Positions 26,849 to 37,506 of a stretch of DNA of 64,000 bases are shown piece by piece. The stretch comes from Alphaproteobacteria bacterium (GTDB lineage Bacteria > Pseudomonadota > Alphaproteobacteria > Micavibrionales > Micavibrionaceae). The notes under the pieces were generated by a model that worked only from the letters and a program-made list of their open reading frames with translations, had not been told where the DNA came from and searched no databases. The translations under genes were made by a program, and so were the position numbers. Location of the stretch: positions 23,405 through 87,404 of the forward strand of contig JAGNLJ010000009.1 of assembly GCA_017999645.1 (NCBI GenBank), read 5' to 3'. Each line of letters starts with the position of its first letter. Position 1 is the first letter of the stretch.

Positions 26849-27590
26849 GCGTATGACCTTGATCCAGCATTTGACGGAGTTGCGCAAGCGGCTCCTCTGG
26901 GTGCTTGTCATTATGGCGGCGGGCATGGGGATTTGTTACCTGTTCGTCGACCAGATTTACGATTTCCTTGTCGCGCCGCTCGCGGATGCGATGGGGCCGT
27001 ACGATTCACGTCGCCTGATTTATACGGGTCTCACCGAAGCGTTTTTTACATCGCTCAAGGTGACGTTTTTTGCGGGCGTGTTCGTGACATTTCCATTTTT
27101 GCTGTGGCAGATATGGCTTTTTATCGCGCCGGGATTGTACAAGGCCGAGCGCAATGCTTTCCTGCCATTTTTGGTCGCGACGCCCGCACTGTTTTTCCTC
27201 GGTGGCGCGTGTTTGTATTATCTCGTGCTGCCGATGGCGTTGCCGTTTTTCCTGAGCTTCCAGACGACGCCCGCGGAAACTGCGCTGCCGATCCAGCTTG
27301 AGGCGCGCGTCAGCGAATATCTGAACCTTCTCATGACGCTGATTTTTTCTTTCGGATTGTGTTTCGAAATGCCGGTGCTGCTGGCGCTGATGGGCAAGAC
27401 AGGTATGATCACCGCCGAGACGCTGAGCAGGCAACGGCGTTATGCGATTGTCATCATCTTTGTCGTCGCCGCGATTTTGACACCGCCGGATATTCTCAGC
27501 CAGGTCCTGCTGGCTGTTCCCCTGCTGCTGCTTTATGAACTCTCGATCATTCTCGTGCGCCATGTCCAAAAGCCCGCAAAACCGGTATAA
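26838..27590 (+). CDS. tatC: Sec-independent translocase protein TatC
   Basis: 250 aa, six membrane segments. LIQHLTELRKRLLWVL (first cytoplasmic helix; HLxELRxR motif), FVTFPFLLWQIWLFIAPGLY, and FEMPVLLALMGKTGMI with the conserved F-E-P. Recognises twin-arginine signals. Last of tatABC; zapE begins inside its 3' end. Confidence 0.96.
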   Translation: METERMTLIQHLTELRKRLLWVLVIMAAGMGICYLFVDQIYDFLVAPLADAMGPYDSRRLIYTGLTEAFFTSLKVTFFAGVFVTFPFLLWQIWLFIAPGLYKAERNAFLPFLVATPALFFLGGACLYYLVLPMALPFFLSFQTTPAETALPIQLEARVSEYLNLLMTLIFSFGLCFEMPVLLALMGKTGMITAETLSRQRRYAIVIIFVVAAILTPPDILSQVLLAVPLLLLYELSIILVRHVQKPAKPV

Positions 27591-28662
27591 AGAAAGCCTC
27601 GATAAGGGCAACCTGAAGCCTGACAAGGTGCAGGAAGCGGCACTTCGTTCCTTCCAGCGCCTACATGAGCAACTCAGCAAAAAGCCGAAAAATATCGTTC
27701 AGAAAATTCTACGTCCTAAAAACAGGGAAGCTTTGAAAGGCATTTATATTTACGGTGGCGTCGGGCGCGGAAAATCCATGCTGATGGATCTGTTTTATAA
27801 ATCGTTGCCGTCTACTCTTAAAAAACGCCGCGTGCATTTTCATGAATTCATGATCGAGGTGCATGATTATATTCACACGCGCCGCGAGGATGACGATTTT
27901 GACGAAGGGATAGACGGCGTTCTGCCCGCTCTGGCGGCGCGCATTGCCGAGCGCGCGAAAGTCCTGTGTTTCGATGAATTCCATGTAACGGATGTTGCCG
28001 ATGCCATGATTTTGGGCCGTCTGTTCACGGCTCTGTTCGAGTGGGAAGTCGTTATCGTCGCCACCAGCAACTGGCCGCCCGATAAATTGTATGAAGGTGG
28101 ATTGCAGCGCGACCGTTTCCTGCCGTTTATCGCGCTTTTGAAATCGAAGATGGAAGTCATTCATCTCGACAGCCCAAACGATTACAGGACCTTGTTTCTG
28201 CAGACGGAGGGAAGTTATTTCTGGCCGCTCGGCGATAATTCATCCGCACGTGTGAAGGAGTTATTCATTAAGCTTACCGACGGCATCACGCCGCGTGAGG
28301 AAACGCTGCAAGTAAAGGGTAGGGACATCCCGGTCATCGCCGCGAAAGGCGTGGCGTGGTTTACCTTCTCGCAGCTCTGCGAGCAACCGCTGGGTGCCGA
28401 GGATTACCTCAGGATCGCAACCTCGTACCACACGGTGTTTTTAGAGAACCTGCCGAAGCTCAATTACGACCGCCGCAATGAGGCGAAGCGGCTGATGACC
28501 CTGATCGATGCCTTATACGAGAACCGCAACCGCCTGATCGTCACCGCCGATGCCCCGCCGGACAAGCTTTATCAGGGGCATGACCATGAATTTGAGTTCC
28601 AGCGCACGGTTTCCCGCCTGCTGGAGATGCAATCCGCAGAATACTTGAATAATTTTCTATAA
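27562..28662 (+). CDS. zapE: Cell division ATPase ZapE (AFG1-like)
   Basis: 366 aa from the ATG at 27562, in a different frame inside the tatC end (29-nt overlap); an ATG at 27535 is possible. Walker A IYGGVGRGKSMLMD, Walker B VLCFDEFHVTDVADAM, sensor TSNWPPDKLY. ZapE binds FtsZ and is needed for division under stress; the mitochondrial Lace1/AFG1 homologue acts in protein quality control. Confidence 0.92.
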   Translation: MSKSPQNRYKESLDKGNLKPDKVQEAALRSFQRLHEQLSKKPKNIVQKILRPKNREALKGIYIYGGVGRGKSMLMDLFYKSLPSTLKKRRVHFHEFMIEVHDYIHTRREDDDFDEGIDGVLPALAARIAERAKVLCFDEFHVTDVADAMILGRLFTALFEWEVVIVATSNWPPDKLYEGGLQRDRFLPFIALLKSKMEVIHLDSPNDYRTLFLQTEGSYFWPLGDNSSARVKELFIKLTDGITPREETLQVKGRDIPVIAAKGVAWFTFSQLCEQPLGAEDYLRIATSYHTVFLENLPKLNYDRRNEAKRLMTLIDALYENRNRLIVTADAPPDKLYQGHDHEFEFQRTVSRLLEMQSAEYLNNFL

Positions 28663-28705
28663 TATCCTAGATTATGGCATCAATTTCTGAGTAGGGGACA
28701 ACTGC

Positions 28706-29641
28706 GTGGGTAAAAAAATTGCAATCGTCGGCGGGACTGGGGATATCGGGAGCGCTATAGGTAGCCGTCTTCTCAGTATGGAAACAATTGATGAAATTGT
28801 TTTAATCGGAAGCAACCCGAAAAAGGCAGAAGGTAAGCAGCTGGATTTTCGGGATGCTGCAGCGATAACAGGAAGCTACACATCTATTTCCTGTTCGACT
28901 GATCTCGAAGCTGTTGAAGATTCAGACATCGTTGTCGTGACGGCAGGCCAAGTCCGTACGCACGACATGCGCAGAGAAGATCTCCTCCAGCACAATACGG
29001 CTATTATTCGTAAGGCAGGCGAAGCCATTCGTAAAAAAGCGTCGGATGCTTTTGTCATTGTTGTTACTAACCCGGTCGATTCCATGACTGCCTTCATGCA
29101 TAAAGTCATTGGCGGATCGCCAAAAAAAATCTGCGGCATGTCCCAGGTGGATAGTGCCCGCTTTAAAAGTGCCATTACTGAAGTTTTGAGTGTCGAAGCT
29201 GAAACGGTTACAAATGCCATGGTTTTAGGGGAGCACGGCGAAACCATGGTTCCTCTTTTCAGTCAGGTAAAAATCAACGGTAGGCCGATTGAAGTTACGG
29301 ACGAGCAGCGAAAAGAAATTCATAAATGGGTACAGGGTGCAGGAAAAAGGATTATCAATCTGTTAGAAAAAGGCGGTGCTGCGCAAGCACCTGCTGCCGG
29401 GGTGGTTAACATCGTCAAAAGCCATCTGAAGCCTGAAGACAGAATTATCACGTGCGTTGCTTTGTACGACAACTACGGAATATCAGGTGTTTTCATGGGG
29501 GCGGCCACACTCATTAATACGCACGGTGTGACAATTCAGGAAATATCATTAAGCAACGAAGAAAAGCGTAGTTTGTACGCTTCTGCGGAACACATAAAGA
29601 AAACAAACTCACATTTGGAACCTGTTTACCAGTTTTCCTAG
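28706..29641 (+). CDS. Malate dehydrogenase-like, possibly NADP-type
   Basis: 311 aa, GTG start with GTAGGGG upstream. LDH/MDH fold: VGGTGDIGSAIG (dinucleotide loop), GQVRTHDMRREDLL, NPVDSMT, SQVDSARFK (catalytic Asp, substrate Arg) and LGEHGETMVPL (catalytic His). The Arg at the 102 position and in MRRED indicates a dicarboxylate substrate rather than lactate. Where NAD enzymes have an acidic residue after beta-2 (LVDITDG in the neighbour mdh) this has LIGSNPKK, the Gly-Ser plus basic residues seen in NADP-MDH. It is AT-richer than mdh and diverged from it, so probably acquired rather than a recent duplicate. Confidence 0.75.
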   Translation: MGKKIAIVGGTGDIGSAIGSRLLSMETIDEIVLIGSNPKKAEGKQLDFRDAAAITGSYTSISCSTDLEAVEDSDIVVVTAGQVRTHDMRREDLLQHNTAIIRKAGEAIRKKASDAFVIVVTNPVDSMTAFMHKVIGGSPKKICGMSQVDSARFKSAITEVLSVEAETVTNAMVLGEHGETMVPLFSQVKINGRPIEVTDEQRKEIHKWVQGAGKRIINLLEKGGAAQAPAAGVVNIVKSHLKPEDRIITCVALYDNYGISGVFMGAATLINTHGVTIQEISLSNEEKRSLYASAEHIKKTNSHLEPVYQFS

Positions 29642-30682
<1,041 letters not shown>

Positions 30683-30683
30683 T

Positions 30684-32492
30684 TTAGCGCGTAACCAATT
30701 CAGGTTTGCTGCTGCCGGGAGCATTGGCTATCAGTGCGCCGTTCAGGCCGTCTCCATTTCCGGTATTATCAAGAGCTGCCTGCCTGAAAGCCTCGTTCTT
30801 CATAAGGGAAGGTTCAACTTGCGGTGAATGTTTGATCAAGTCCCTTCGAACCGCCGGGTCGCGCAGGTCTTTTGAAATCGCATCCAGTTCATCGATCACA
30901 TAAAACTTATTTCCCTCACGGATCCATAATTCATGATGCAGATGCGGCCCCGTGGCTTTGCCGGATTGCCCTGTTCTGGCCATTATAATGCCGGGAGAAA
31001 CATGTTGGCCCTCTTTGACCAGGATTTGGTCCAGGTGAGCGTAGACCTGATATAACATGCCATTGCCATGTGAAACGATCAGGGTTTTGCCGTAACCGTT
31101 AAATGTCGTGGCTTTGAAAACTTCACCATCCAGCTTGGCAGGAACAGGCGAGTTCATCGGTGTTTTATAATCTGTGCCTAAGTGTTTTCCGGGCTTGTGG
31201 GTGAAGGGGTCGTCGCGGTCACCGAAATGGCTCGTGGTGGGAAAATCAACCGGTCTCAAGATAGCCAGTTTCGCGGTCAATTCGGCGGTCGGAACGGTCA
31301 GGGCGTAATGGCCGACCAGTTCTCTCAGGGTTTTTATTCTCTTTTCCCAGCCCTTCTCAAAGGGCCCGAATTTTTTTGGATCGCTTTTGACAAGATCTTT
31401 ATAGTGTTTCGCGCGCATGTCGAGCATGATGCCCGGCATTTTTGTGACGTCGCCGCCTGCTTTTTTGTAACTCTCATCCAATAATTTGTTTGCATAGGTT
31501 TGGCTATTGAATGCCGCATCAAGCGCAAGAAACTGGACGGCCTGGCTCATTTTGCTGACATCGCCGTTGGGCCACACTATGCCGGGCCAGTATTTTTCGC
31601 GGATGATTTTAATCGCGCCTTTTTCCGTCAGGTTCTCAACATCGACCCCGGGATTGTTGAGGCTATTTATGCCGTATTTTGAAATACCGCCGTTCGGCTC
31701 TTTTCTGTTTACCTTGTCGCCACCTTCTATCAGAAGGATTTGTTTGATCATGTCGTCGAATTTGCTCTGGTGTTCGATGCCTTTTGTTAACTTTTCGGCA
31801 AGTTTACCGAGCGGCAATTTCCAATCGGGATGATTGGGGTCAGCGCGCATCTCCTTCATCGTATCGACGCTTTTTTCCATCAGGCTTCTTTGATCGGCAG
31901 GCGCAATTTTCTCCTGTGTTCCCGAAGAGAGAGGTTTTTCAGTAGGTGCGGCGGTTCCTTTGAAGTCTTGTGTCGGGGATAGTTTTTGCTGCGGCCCTTC
32001 AGCAGTTGTTGACGCGGGAGGCTTTTGCCCCGTGCTTTCTGATGATACAGATGGCCCAGGCGTTGCTCCCTGTTTTTGCCCCGACGTCTCTTCGCCTTTT
32101 TTCTGCTCTCCGGGAGTTTTTGATTGAGGTTGGCCCTGAGGCACTTGTGGTTTGGGAACAATTATTTGCTGCTGAGGCGCGGGAACTTCAACCTGGCTTT
32201 TTGGTTGCGGCGGAAAATAGACGCTCGAGAGCAGATCGAAATCGGCAAAGTCCTGCGTCCAGATTCCCTTGAAAAAGGCGAAGAGGACTTTAAAGAAATT
32301 TCCTATATCCGTGCCGATAGATGTGACTTGAGGGCCGTCGCTGTCATCGCGCAAGGGCGTATGACCTGAAAAACCGTTGCTGTCGGGTTCTGTGCGCTCA
32401 CGTTTCGAGGGGCCGCTTCTGGGCCCCGATCTGCGGTTATTGAATCTATCGGTGATACCGCTCTCGCTGTCGCGAGGCTTGTCGCCGTTCAT
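30684..32492 (-). CDS. Peptidoglycan hydrolase: GH108 muramidase plus M23 endopeptidase
   Basis: 602 aa from the ATG at 32492 (AGGGTG upstream; GTG at 32498 possible). Residues 1-225 are disordered, rich in Pro/Gln/Ser/Lys, with no signal peptide. A GH108 lysozyme-like domain follows at about 250-395: ILLIEGG (catalytic Glu), NGGISKYGINS, REKYWPGIV. Then an M23 LytM domain at about 425-540: DPFTHKPGKHLGTDY, VYAHLDQI and HLHHELW zinc ligands. It should cut both glycan and peptide bonds. The lack of a Sec signal points to a dedicated secretion route, a holin, or an internal role. Neighbour on the same strand is a coiled-coil protein with a similar RBS context. Confidence 0.85.
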   Translation of the reverse strand: MNGDKPRDSESGITDRFNNRRSGPRSGPSKRERTEPDSNGFSGHTPLRDDSDGPQVTSIGTDIGNFFKVLFAFFKGIWTQDFADFDLLSSVYFPPQPKSQVEVPAPQQQIIVPKPQVPQGQPQSKTPGEQKKGEETSGQKQGATPGPSVSSESTGQKPPASTTAEGPQQKLSPTQDFKGTAAPTEKPLSSGTQEKIAPADQRSLMEKSVDTMKEMRADPNHPDWKLPLGKLAEKLTKGIEHQSKFDDMIKQILLIEGGDKVNRKEPNGGISKYGINSLNNPGVDVENLTEKGAIKIIREKYWPGIVWPNGDVSKMSQAVQFLALDAAFNSQTYANKLLDESYKKAGGDVTKMPGIMLDMRAKHYKDLVKSDPKKFGPFEKGWEKRIKTLRELVGHYALTVPTAELTAKLAILRPVDFPTTSHFGDRDDPFTHKPGKHLGTDYKTPMNSPVPAKLDGEVFKATTFNGYGKTLIVSHGNGMLYQVYAHLDQILVKEGQHVSPGIIMARTGQSGKATGPHLHHELWIREGNKFYVIDELDAISKDLRDPAVRRDLIKHSPQVEPSLMKNEAFRQAALDNTGNGDGLNGALIANAPGSSKPELVTR

Positions 32493-32643
32493 TGTCACAC
32501 CCTAAGTATCTCTATTTACCAGTATTTTTTTATAATTTAATTACCCTCATTGTATTCGAAACGGGGCTTTTTTTCAAGTTTTCGAAGGTTCGTTGCGCAG
32601 CGTGATTTTCCATTAAGATATTGAAATTAATGTATTTTCTAAA

Positions 32644-34302
32644 TTAACTCGGCGGTCCGCCATTTTTAGACGGTATTACAGCCGGGGCATGGTGGTGTTC
32701 GTGGCCTGTCGGCTCTGTATAAAGCTGGCCGGCGGCACCTGTGAATACGCCGGTGAGTTCGGGCGCAAGCTCCTTTTCGTTACTGAAAACGACGTCCGAA
32801 GCTGATTGCGGTCTCTTCCTCTGCTGCTCTATGCCTTCGAGGCTTTCCGCTTCTTTATTAAGCTCCTCGAATTCATGCAGCGTGTGGTGGAATTTGTCCG
32901 CCTTTTCATCATATCGCCGCACGGCTTCCATTATAAGCGGGCCACCTGAAAGATCTTCTACGGCTTTTGTGCCAGGCTTGATTGAATCGGCACTCAAATT
33001 TTGACGCAGGTCGCTGGCATCAAGATAGTAATAGCCGCTTTCATCCCTGTGAACCGTGTGCACCATGTGGGCGTGTGATTCTGGATGCGCGGGATCACGG
33101 TGTATTACTGCGACAAGCGCGACTCCCATTTCCCGAAGCGCTCTCTCATCTTTTTTGCAGTCCTGATATCTTTCCCATGTTTCCTGGACTTTTTTGGTGT
33201 AATCGTCCCGCGCCTCCAGGGCTTCAAGATATTTCTCAGCGGCACCCTTGTGTTCCTGAAGTGACTGGTAAAACTCTTTCCTGTCTTGTTTGAGCTGTGA
33301 TTTCTCTAATTCACTACTGGTATGTAATGCATTACGTTCTTTGTATAGTTTTTCCAACTGGATTTTGTTTTGTTCCAGCTCATCTTCATAACGGCTCCTC
33401 TTGTTTTTAAGGTCTTCTATTTCTTTATCTTTGGCCTGAAGCTGTTCCCTGAGCGTGTTTACCTTTTCTAACTGCGTTTCGTATTTATCCTTCTTATCTT
33501 CGTAATTTTTTTTCGCAGTTTCGAATTCTTCGTTGTGTTCGTCGGCGTGTAACGCATGCACCATTACATTGTGAGCGGCTTCGTGGATATGTTTGATAAG
33601 ATCTTTCATATCGTCCGACTCGGTATCGTAGGTTTTCCTGCCGTCTTTCAGCTGTTTTCCCAGCTCATCTTTTTGCTTTTCGTCGGTGATTTCCTGCGGT
33701 TGTTCCGTCACTGGATTTATGAAGTAATATTTGCCGTCTTCCTGGTAAACCGCGACCTCGACAGAGCCGACATTTCGATCGCCATTATTGACGTCAAATT
33801 TGATTTGTACGAGGTGATCCGGTAAAGCATCGGCAGGCAGGGCTTTAAACGCCTCCCATTTAAGACTTTCGGCAGCGTCTATCTTCTCCTGTATTTTCTC
33901 GAGGGCTTTTTCGGCTTCGCGAAGTTCTTGCTCGCAGATTGTGAGTTGTTTTTCCGCTTCTTTCAGCTTGGGGATGATTTCTTCGCGGCTTTTCTCAGCG
34001 CCTTTCAGTTCCTCTTCCGTTTCCCGTATCAAGTTATCAAGTTCATCGTTGCGGCTCTCGAGATCGTCGATCATTGCCTGGATGAGGAGAGAGCGCAGGA
34101 AATCACGGGATTCCTGTTTTTTTTTGTCCTGGTCGATTTGGTCCTGGGTGCTGTGATGGCCGAAGCTGGCTACATGTCCGCCTTCTGCCAATAAGAGATT
34201 GTCTGCGTGACGCTTGCCGGTTTGTGAGCCGCCAGCATAATAAACGCCTTCCTCATCGGAAACGCCCGGGTTAGAACCCTTTCGGTGAATCTCGTCCACC
34301 AT
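32644..34302 (-). CDS. Coiled-coil protein with duplicated insert domain, unknown
   Basis: 552 aa, Glu/Lys-rich. Long heptad coiled coils at about 65-155 and 265-385. Between and after them is a domain present twice: one copy near 170-265 (VAVYQEDGKYYFINPVTEQP ... LIKHIHEAAHNVM), another near 400-500 (HTVHRDESGYYYLDASDL ... GPLIMEAVRRYDEKA). His- and Gly-rich ends (GHEHHHAP). No signal peptide or membrane helix. Function unknown. Position next to a leaderless peptidoglycan hydrolase suggests a joint role, for instance a secreted or structural partner; this is inference. Confidence 0.6.
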   Translation of the reverse strand: MVDEIHRKGSNPGVSDEEGVYYAGGSQTGKRHADNLLLAEGGHVASFGHHSTQDQIDQDKKKQESRDFLRSLLIQAMIDDLESRNDELDNLIRETEEELKGAEKSREEIIPKLKEAEKQLTICEQELREAEKALEKIQEKIDAAESLKWEAFKALPADALPDHLVQIKFDVNNGDRNVGSVEVAVYQEDGKYYFINPVTEQPQEITDEKQKDELGKQLKDGRKTYDTESDDMKDLIKHIHEAAHNVMVHALHADEHNEEFETAKKNYEDKKDKYETQLEKVNTLREQLQAKDKEIEDLKNKRSRYEDELEQNKIQLEKLYKERNALHTSSELEKSQLKQDRKEFYQSLQEHKGAAEKYLEALEARDDYTKKVQETWERYQDCKKDERALREMGVALVAVIHRDPAHPESHAHMVHTVHRDESGYYYLDASDLRQNLSADSIKPGTKAVEDLSGGPLIMEAVRRYDEKADKFHHTLHEFEELNKEAESLEGIEQQRKRPQSASDVVFSNEKELAPELTGVFTGAAGQLYTEPTGHEHHHAPAVIPSKNGGPPS

Positions 34303-34568
34303 TGCTTCACACCTTCTATTATGTGGCCGTTTTTTTTGGCCTTTATTATTTATCTTTTACCGCCGATTGTCCGTAGTATGTAAAGTAATTGTTAATTCTT
34401 TACAAAAAGTTAACGGATATCTCTTTTGTCTTGCCCACATTTTACCTGTTTGCTGGAAATTCTGCAAAATTGGGGCAGGGCTGGCCATGTACAGGCCGTA
34501 ATGCTAGATAAAACAGGTATTTAAACATTTTGCCCAGAACTGATGCGCCCGTAAAACAAGGACCGGCC

Positions 34569-35582
34569 ATGAAAAAGATTCTTTTGCCTATAGTGGTTTT
34601 AATCGTCGCCGGAGCGGCTTTCATGGTCGTTCAGGGCCGGAATGAGTCGGCGCTGGAAGCCGTGCATCCCGTGCGCGGACCGGCTGTGCAGGCGGTTTAT
34701 GCGACCGGAACGGTCGAGCCGACGGTGATGATGCCTATCGCGCCACGCAGTACCGCCCGTCTCATGAGCCTGCAGGCCGACGAAGGGCATACCGTGAAAA
34801 AAGGCGATGTGCTCGGCCAGCTTGAAGACAGTGACATCCAGAACCAGCTTGAGGAAGTGCGTGCTCGCGCCGCATTCGCGGAAAAAGATTACGCCCGCAA
34901 GGCCGAGCTTTTAAAGCGCGGGGCGATCTCCAAGGGAACCGCCGACCAGAGCAAGGCCGATCTTGATGCCGCGCGTGCGTCGGTTGAGAGGGTTAAAGCG
35001 CAACTTGGCTATATGCAGCTGATTGCGCCGGAGAACGGACTGGTGATGCGCCGCGACGGCGAGGTGGGGGAATTGATTCCCGCGAACCAGCCCGTGTTCT
35101 GGCTTTCCTGCTGCGCGCCGCTGCGCATTTCGGCGGAAGTTGATGAAGAAGATATTGCACTGGTGAAGCCGGGTCTGACCGTTTTGATCCGCGCCGATGC
35201 TTTTCCCGGGCAGGATTTCAAAGGCAAGGTCGACAGCATTACGCCCAAGGGTGATGCTGTTTCGCGCAGCTACCGTGTACGTATTGGTCTTGAGGGGCAG
35301 ACGCCGTTAATGACCGGTATGACGGCGGAAACGAATATCGTCATCAACGAGACGGAAGATGCGCTGCTGGTTCCGGCGGGCGCGGTGGAAGGGAATGCAG
35401 TATGGGTGGTGCAGGATGGCAAGCTTGCGCGGCGCATTGTCGAAACCGGCGCGAAAACACCGTCCGCTGTTGAAATTCGCACCGGTATTACGGTGGAAGA
35501 TATTGTTGTCCTTGATGCGACAGCCGGATTTGAAGAAGGCCAAAGCGTTCATATAAAAATGACGGACTGGAAGGCGCCCTGA
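34569..35582 (+). CDS. MacA/HlyD-type periplasmic adaptor subunit
   Basis: 337 aa from the ATG at 34569, where the anchor MKKILLPIVVLIVAGAAFMV begins. Lipoyl half-motifs (MSLQADEGHTVKKGDVLGQL and LIAPENGLVMRRDGEVGELI) flank a helical hairpin; a beta-barrel follows (ALVKPGLTVLIRADAFPGQ). Links an inner-membrane ABC transporter to an outer-membrane channel. First of a three-gene operon with 1-nt overlaps. The 266 nt upstream hold no gene. Confidence 0.88.
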   Translation: MKKILLPIVVLIVAGAAFMVVQGRNESALEAVHPVRGPAVQAVYATGTVEPTVMMPIAPRSTARLMSLQADEGHTVKKGDVLGQLEDSDIQNQLEEVRARAAFAEKDYARKAELLKRGAISKGTADQSKADLDAARASVERVKAQLGYMQLIAPENGLVMRRDGEVGELIPANQPVFWLSCCAPLRISAEVDEEDIALVKPGLTVLIRADAFPGQDFKGKVDSITPKGDAVSRSYRVRIGLEGQTPLMTGMTAETNIVINETEDALLVPAGAVEGNAVWVVQDGKLARRIVETGAKTPSAVEIRTGITVEDIVVLDATAGFEEGQSVHIKMTDWKAP

Positions 35583-36826
35583 TGCGCCTGACGGTTTTTA
35601 TCGCGCTCCGGCATCTTCTCGCCCGCAAGCGGCAGAGCGTGGTGTCGCTTCTCGGTATTATCATCGGTGTTGCATTTTTTCTTGCCATTTCCTCGCTCAT
35701 GCAGGGATCCCAGAAAGATTTTATCGAACGGCTGGTCGATAATTCGCCGCACATCACGATTTCCGATGAATATCGCGGCGTTAAAAAGCAGCCTGTTGAG
35801 GATATGTACCCGGACGCTCTGGTCGAGCTTCGTAATGTGAAGCCCTTGACCGAAACGCGCGGCATCCGCGGCTACCGCCAGATCGTTGATGAGCTGAAAC
35901 GCCAGCCCGGTGTACGCGCATCGCCTGTGCTTAGCGGCCAGGCGATCCTCAGTTTCGCCGGAAAGGACGTCAATATCGTTCTGAACGGCATGGTGCCGGA
36001 AGACATCCGCGACATCACGACCATCGAGGATCACATGGAGCAGGGATCGGTCGATGACATTATTGCCAACCGTAACGGCATTGCCATCGGCAAGGCGCTG
36101 ATGGATAAAATGTCGCTCGGGATGGGCGATAATATCACGCTGGCGTCGTCCACGGGGCAAGTGCGCGTGTTCAAGATTGTCGCGCAGTTCCAGACGGGAC
36201 GCTCTGACTACGATGAAACGCAGGCCTTCGTCGATATTAAGCGTGTGCAGGCGCTGACCGACCGTTCCAACCGCGCCAACACGATCATTATAAAACTCGA
36301 CAAGCCCGGGCGCGCGCGGGAATTCGCCGAGCGTTTAGAGAGCCGCATCGGCTATAAAGCCGTGTCATGGCAGGAAGCGTCGGAAGACATCACCAGCACA
36401 CTCGTCATCCGTAACATCATTATGTATTCGGTTGTCAGTGCCGTTCTGATCGTCGCAGCTTTCGGTATTTACAACATCATTTCCACCGTCGTGATGGAAA
36501 AGCACCGCGACATCGCCATCCTGAAATCGATGGGTTTTCGCGCGGGCGATATCAAGGAAATTTTCCTGATCCAGGGTGCGCTCCTTGGTTTTGCGGGGCT
36601 TGTGGCCGGTTTGCCGCTGGGGTGCGGATTGATGTTTGCGCTCATGCAAGTGCGGTTCAAGCCGCCGGGGCTCACTGAAGAAATTTCGATGCCCCTGGAC
36701 TGGAGCCTGCCGCAATTTCTGATCGCTGGCTCGTTCGCGTTCTTCGCAGCGCTATTCGCATCTTATCTTCCGGCTCGCAAGGCGGCGCAAGTGCTTCCCG
36801 TCGAGATTCTGAGGGGAGGGATGTAA
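35582..36826 (+). CDS. ABC transporter permease, MacB/LolC-like (FtsX fold)
   Basis: 414 aa. An N-terminal helix (SVVSLLGIIIGVAFFLAISS), a periplasmic domain of about 240 residues, then three helices (IIMYSVVSAVLIVAAFGIYN, GALLGFAGLVAGLPLG, FLIAGSFAFFAALFASYLPA), the FtsX topology of MacB and LolCE. The motif MEKHRDIAILKSMGFRAGDI is the coupling helix. With the adaptor and ATPase it forms a mechanotransmission-type exporter of lipids, peptides or lipoproteins. Substrate unknown. Confidence 0.88.
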   Translation: MRLTVFIALRHLLARKRQSVVSLLGIIIGVAFFLAISSLMQGSQKDFIERLVDNSPHITISDEYRGVKKQPVEDMYPDALVELRNVKPLTETRGIRGYRQIVDELKRQPGVRASPVLSGQAILSFAGKDVNIVLNGMVPEDIRDITTIEDHMEQGSVDDIIANRNGIAIGKALMDKMSLGMGDNITLASSTGQVRVFKIVAQFQTGRSDYDETQAFVDIKRVQALTDRSNRANTIIIKLDKPGRAREFAERLESRIGYKAVSWQEASEDITSTLVIRNIIMYSVVSAVLIVAAFGIYNIISTVVMEKHRDIAILKSMGFRAGDIKEIFLIQGALLGFAGLVAGLPLGCGLMFALMQVRFKPPGLTEEISMPLDWSLPQFLIAGSFAFFAALFASYLPARKAAQVLPVEILRGGM

Positions 36827-37506
36827 TGGCAGAGACTCTCCTGAAAGCAGAGAATGTCACGCGAACGCTCCCCGGCGATGTGCCGGTGACGCTGGTGCGC
36901 GGTGCGGATGTGGATATCAAGGCAGGAGAATTTGTCGTTGTCACGGGTCCGTCCGGCTCGGGGAAGTCGTCGTTGCTTTATCTGCTTGGCTTGCTCGATC
37001 ATCCTACGTCAGGGCAGATCGAAGTCAATGGCGTAAGGACCGCTGAACTCACAGCCGATGAACTTGCCGCTGTCCGGCTTGAAAAAATCGGGTTCGTTTT
37101 CCAGTTTCACTTCCTGCTGCCGGAATTTTCCGCGCTTGAAAATGTCATGATGCCGATGCGCCGCCTTGGCAAAAAATCCGAGCAGGAAATGAAGGCCAGC
37201 GCCGCGCAGTTGCTGGCGGATCTGGGTCTGAAAGATCATATGCATAAAATTCCGCGTAAAATGTCGGGCGGTCAATGCCAGCGTGTGGCCATCGCGCGCG
37301 CTTTAGCTAACGACCCTATGCTGGTGCTGGCCGACGAGCCGACCGGTAACCTGGATACGGCTGCCAGCGCCGCCGTGCACGGTATTTTCCGCGAGCTGGC
37401 CAGCACACAAAAGCGCGCCGTGATTGCCGTGACGCATGATATGGATTTTGCCGGAATGGCCGACCGCAGAATCCACATTGTTGATGGAAAAATCGTGAAA
37501 GATTAA
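36826..37506 (+). CDS. ABC transporter ATP-binding protein (LolD/MacB type)
   Basis: 226 aa. Walker A GPSGSGKSSLLYLLG, Q-loop FQFHFLLPEFSALENV, signature MSGGQCQRVAIARAL, Walker B MLVLADEPTGNLD, H-loop VTHD. Starts in the permease stop (TAATG). Its stop codon overlaps that of the convergent RND gene, leaving no terminator between them. Confidence 0.93.
   Translation: MAETLLKAENVTRTLPGDVPVTLVRGADVDIKAGEFVVVTGPSGSGKSSLLYLLGLLDHPTSGQIEVNGVRTAELTADELAAVRLEKIGFVFQFHFLLPEFSALENVMMPMRRLGKKSEQEMKASAAQLLADLGLKDHMHKIPRKMSGGQCQRVAIARALANDPMLVLADEPTGNLDTAASAAVHGIFRELASTQKRAVIAVTHDMDFAGMADRRIHIVDGKIVKD

Noticed and set aside
28706..29641. Lactate dehydrogenase call
   Set aside because: The substrate-loop position 102 is Arg, as in malate dehydrogenase, not the Gln of lactate dehydrogenase.
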